Assembly: GCA_017613055.1 (NCBI GenBank) | Contig: JAGAES010000035.1 | Coordinates: 1 to 7,639, forward strand | Reading direction: 5' to 3' | DNA length: 7,639 bases | Source of the DNA: Lachnospiraceae bacterium | Lineage (GTDB): Bacteria > Bacillota_A > Clostridia > Lachnospirales > Lachnospiraceae | Part shown: positions 6,564-7,639 of the stretch, one piece after another | Layout: each line of letters begins with the position of its first letter | How positions within the stretch are numbered: the first letter of the stretch is position 1 | Position numbers and translations under genes: made by a program | The notes under the pieces: model-generated | Told to the model about the DNA's origin: nothing | Databases searched by the model: none | Seen by the model: the letters and a program-made list of their open reading frames with translations, nothing else

Positions 6564-6581
6564 AGTATTTTCGCCGAATTC

Positions 6582-6610
6582 TTGCATTTTTCGGAGCCAA
6601 ATGCTATACT
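6582..6610 (+). promoter_or_regulatory. Predicted promoter of iorA, with an extended -10
   Basis: TTGCAT (6582-6587) and TATACT (6605-6610) are separated by 17 bases, and TGC directly before the -10 (6602-6604) makes it an extended -10 element. It lies about 35 bases before the iorA start. The hexamers and spacing match those before pyrK. The -35 elements of iorA and argH lie back to back, 18 bases apart. Confidence 0.65.
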
Positions 6611-6645
6611 TATTTGGAATTTGTTCTTATTAAAGGAGGACTCTC

Positions 6646-7639
6646 ATGGCAGAGAAGAAAATCATGCTCGGGAACGAGGCAATCGCCCGCGGCGCATGGG
6701 AAGCAGGCGTGAAGGTTTCCGCCGCTTATCCGGGCACTCCGAGCACGGAAATCAGTGAGAATATTGTTAAGTATGACGAGATTTATGCGGAGTGGTCACC
6801 GAACGAGAAGGTTGCGATGGAAGTCGCAATCGGAGCATCGATGGCAGGCGTCAGGTCGCTTGTTTCGATGAAGCACGTCGGCGTGAACGTGGCTTCGGAC
6901 CCGCTTTATACCGTTTCCTATATCGGCGTAAACGGCGGCCTTGTAATGGTTGCCGCCGATGACCCCGGCCTTTATTCGAGCCAGAACGAACAGGACAGCC
7001 GAGCGGTTGCAAGAGTCGCGAAGGTTCCGGTTCTTGAGCCCTCCGACAGTATGGAAGCGAAGGAATTCATCAAGTACGCTTATGAGCTTTCCGAGAAGTA
7101 CGATACGCCCGTGATGGTTCGCACCACAACGAGACTTGCGCATTCGCAGGGTCTTGTGGAGCTTTGCGACCGCGCGGAGATTGCCGATAAGCCTTACGAG
7201 AAGAACATCCGTAAGAACGTTATGATGCCCGGTATGGCTAAGGCAAGACATCTGCATGTTGAGGACCGCGAGATCCGTATGGCGGAAGATGCCGAGACGT
7301 TCCCGGTGAACCGTGTGGAGATGAATGACACGAAAATCGGCGTTATCACTTCGGGTATCCCTTATCAGTACGTGAAGGAAGTGCTTTCGAACGCATCCGT
7401 ATTGAAACTCGGTCTTGTAAATCCGCTTCCGAAGAAGATGATCAAAGACTTTGCCGCCAAGGTAGAGAAGTTATATATCGTTGAAGAGCTTGACCCGATT
7501 ATCGAAGAGCAGGTAAAGGCAATGGGTATCGCCTGCACCGGAAAGGAAATCTTCACCGTACAGGGCGAATACAGCGCGAACATGCTTCGTAAGGCAATCC
7601 TCGGCATGGACCTTAATCTTGAGAAGGCTGCCGAAGTTC
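6646..7639 (+). CDS. iorA: Indolepyruvate:ferredoxin oxidoreductase, alpha subunit (N-terminal part, runs off the right edge)
   Basis: IorA binds thiamine diphosphate and, with IorB, oxidatively decarboxylates aryl pyruvates made from aromatic amino acids, giving aryl-acetyl-CoA and reduced ferredoxin. The first 331 codons are present, about the first half of a family usually near 600 residues. Seen: GNEAIARGAWEAG (9-21), AAYPGTPSTEI (26-36), NEKVAMEVAIGAS (53-65) with the Glu expected to contact thiamine diphosphate, KHVGVNVASDP (76-86) and DDPGLYSSQNEQDSR (105-119). The thiamine diphosphate and Mg-binding domain and the C-terminal ferredoxin-like domain would lie beyond the edge. The ATG at 6646 follows a strong AAAGGAGGA site (6632-6640). 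iorB would be expected downstream, out of view. Confidence 0.93.
   Translation, partial: MAEKKIMLGNEAIARGAWEAGVKVSAAYPGTPSTEISENIVKYDEIYAEWSPNEKVAMEVAIGASMAGVRSLVSMKHVGVNVASDPLYTVSYIGVNGGLVMVAADDPGLYSSQNEQDSRAVARVAKVPVLEPSDSMEAKEFIKYAYELSEKYDTPVMVRTTTRLAHSQGLVELCDRAEIADKPYEKNIRKNVMMPGMAKARHLHVEDREIRMAEDAETFPVNRVEMNDTKIGVITSGIPYQYVKEVLSNASVLKLGLVNPLPKKMIKDFAAKVEKLYIVEELDPIIEEQVKAMGIACTGKEIFTVQGEYSANMLRKAILGMDLNLEKAAEV

Noticed and set aside
6500..6645. ArgR operator in the argH-iorA intergenic region
   Set aside because: No convincing pair of ARG-box palindromes could be found by eye.

Overview
The window is a stretch of ordinary chromosome from an anaerobic Gram-positive bacterium, most likely of the class Clostridia (Lachnospiraceae-like). 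The reasons are a two-subunit NAD-linked (type 1B) dihydroorotate dehydrogenase (PyrK plus PyrD), a BadF/HgdC-type ATPase activator of 2-hydroxyacyl-CoA dehydratases, an indolepyruvate:ferredoxin oxidoreductase, strong GGAGG-type ribosome binding sites and tight intergenic gaps. Base composition is roughly half GC by eye. The species cannot be named from this sequence.

Layout: (1) 1-899, minus strand: the N-terminal 299 codons of a large acyl-CoA dehydratase activase protein that runs off the left edge. (2) 900-1058: a compact divergent promoter region. (3) 1059-4520, plus strand: a tight four-gene operon pyrK-pyrD-pyrE-queA with gaps of 10, 15 and 5 bases. It makes orotate and then OMP, and ends with a tRNA queuosine gene. 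(4) 4489-6499, minus strand: argH followed by a small LytTR-domain regulator that converges on queA and overlaps its 3' end by 32 bases. (5) 6500-6645: a second divergent promoter region, serving argH leftwards and iorA rightwards. (6) 6646-7639, plus strand: the first 331 codons of iorA, running off the right edge.

The metabolic genes are housekeeping: PyrK/PyrD oxidise dihydroorotate with NAD+, PyrE adds the phosphoribosyl group, ArgH performs the last step of arginine synthesis, and QueA modifies tRNA. The activase and IorA fit a strict anaerobe that ferments amino acids. No mobile element, CRISPR array, tRNA or rRNA was seen, and no stretch over 300 bases lacks a gene.

The most unusual part is the LytTR regulator at 4489-5082. 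Its N-terminal half looks like a shrunken receiver domain that has lost the phosphorylation residues. A strong nested hairpin with T-tracts, the best terminator candidate for the pyr-queA operon, is built into the codons of its conserved DNA-binding core. Its ribosome binding site lies partly in a small hairpin between two copies of a 7-base repeat. No wholly new multi-gene system is evident.
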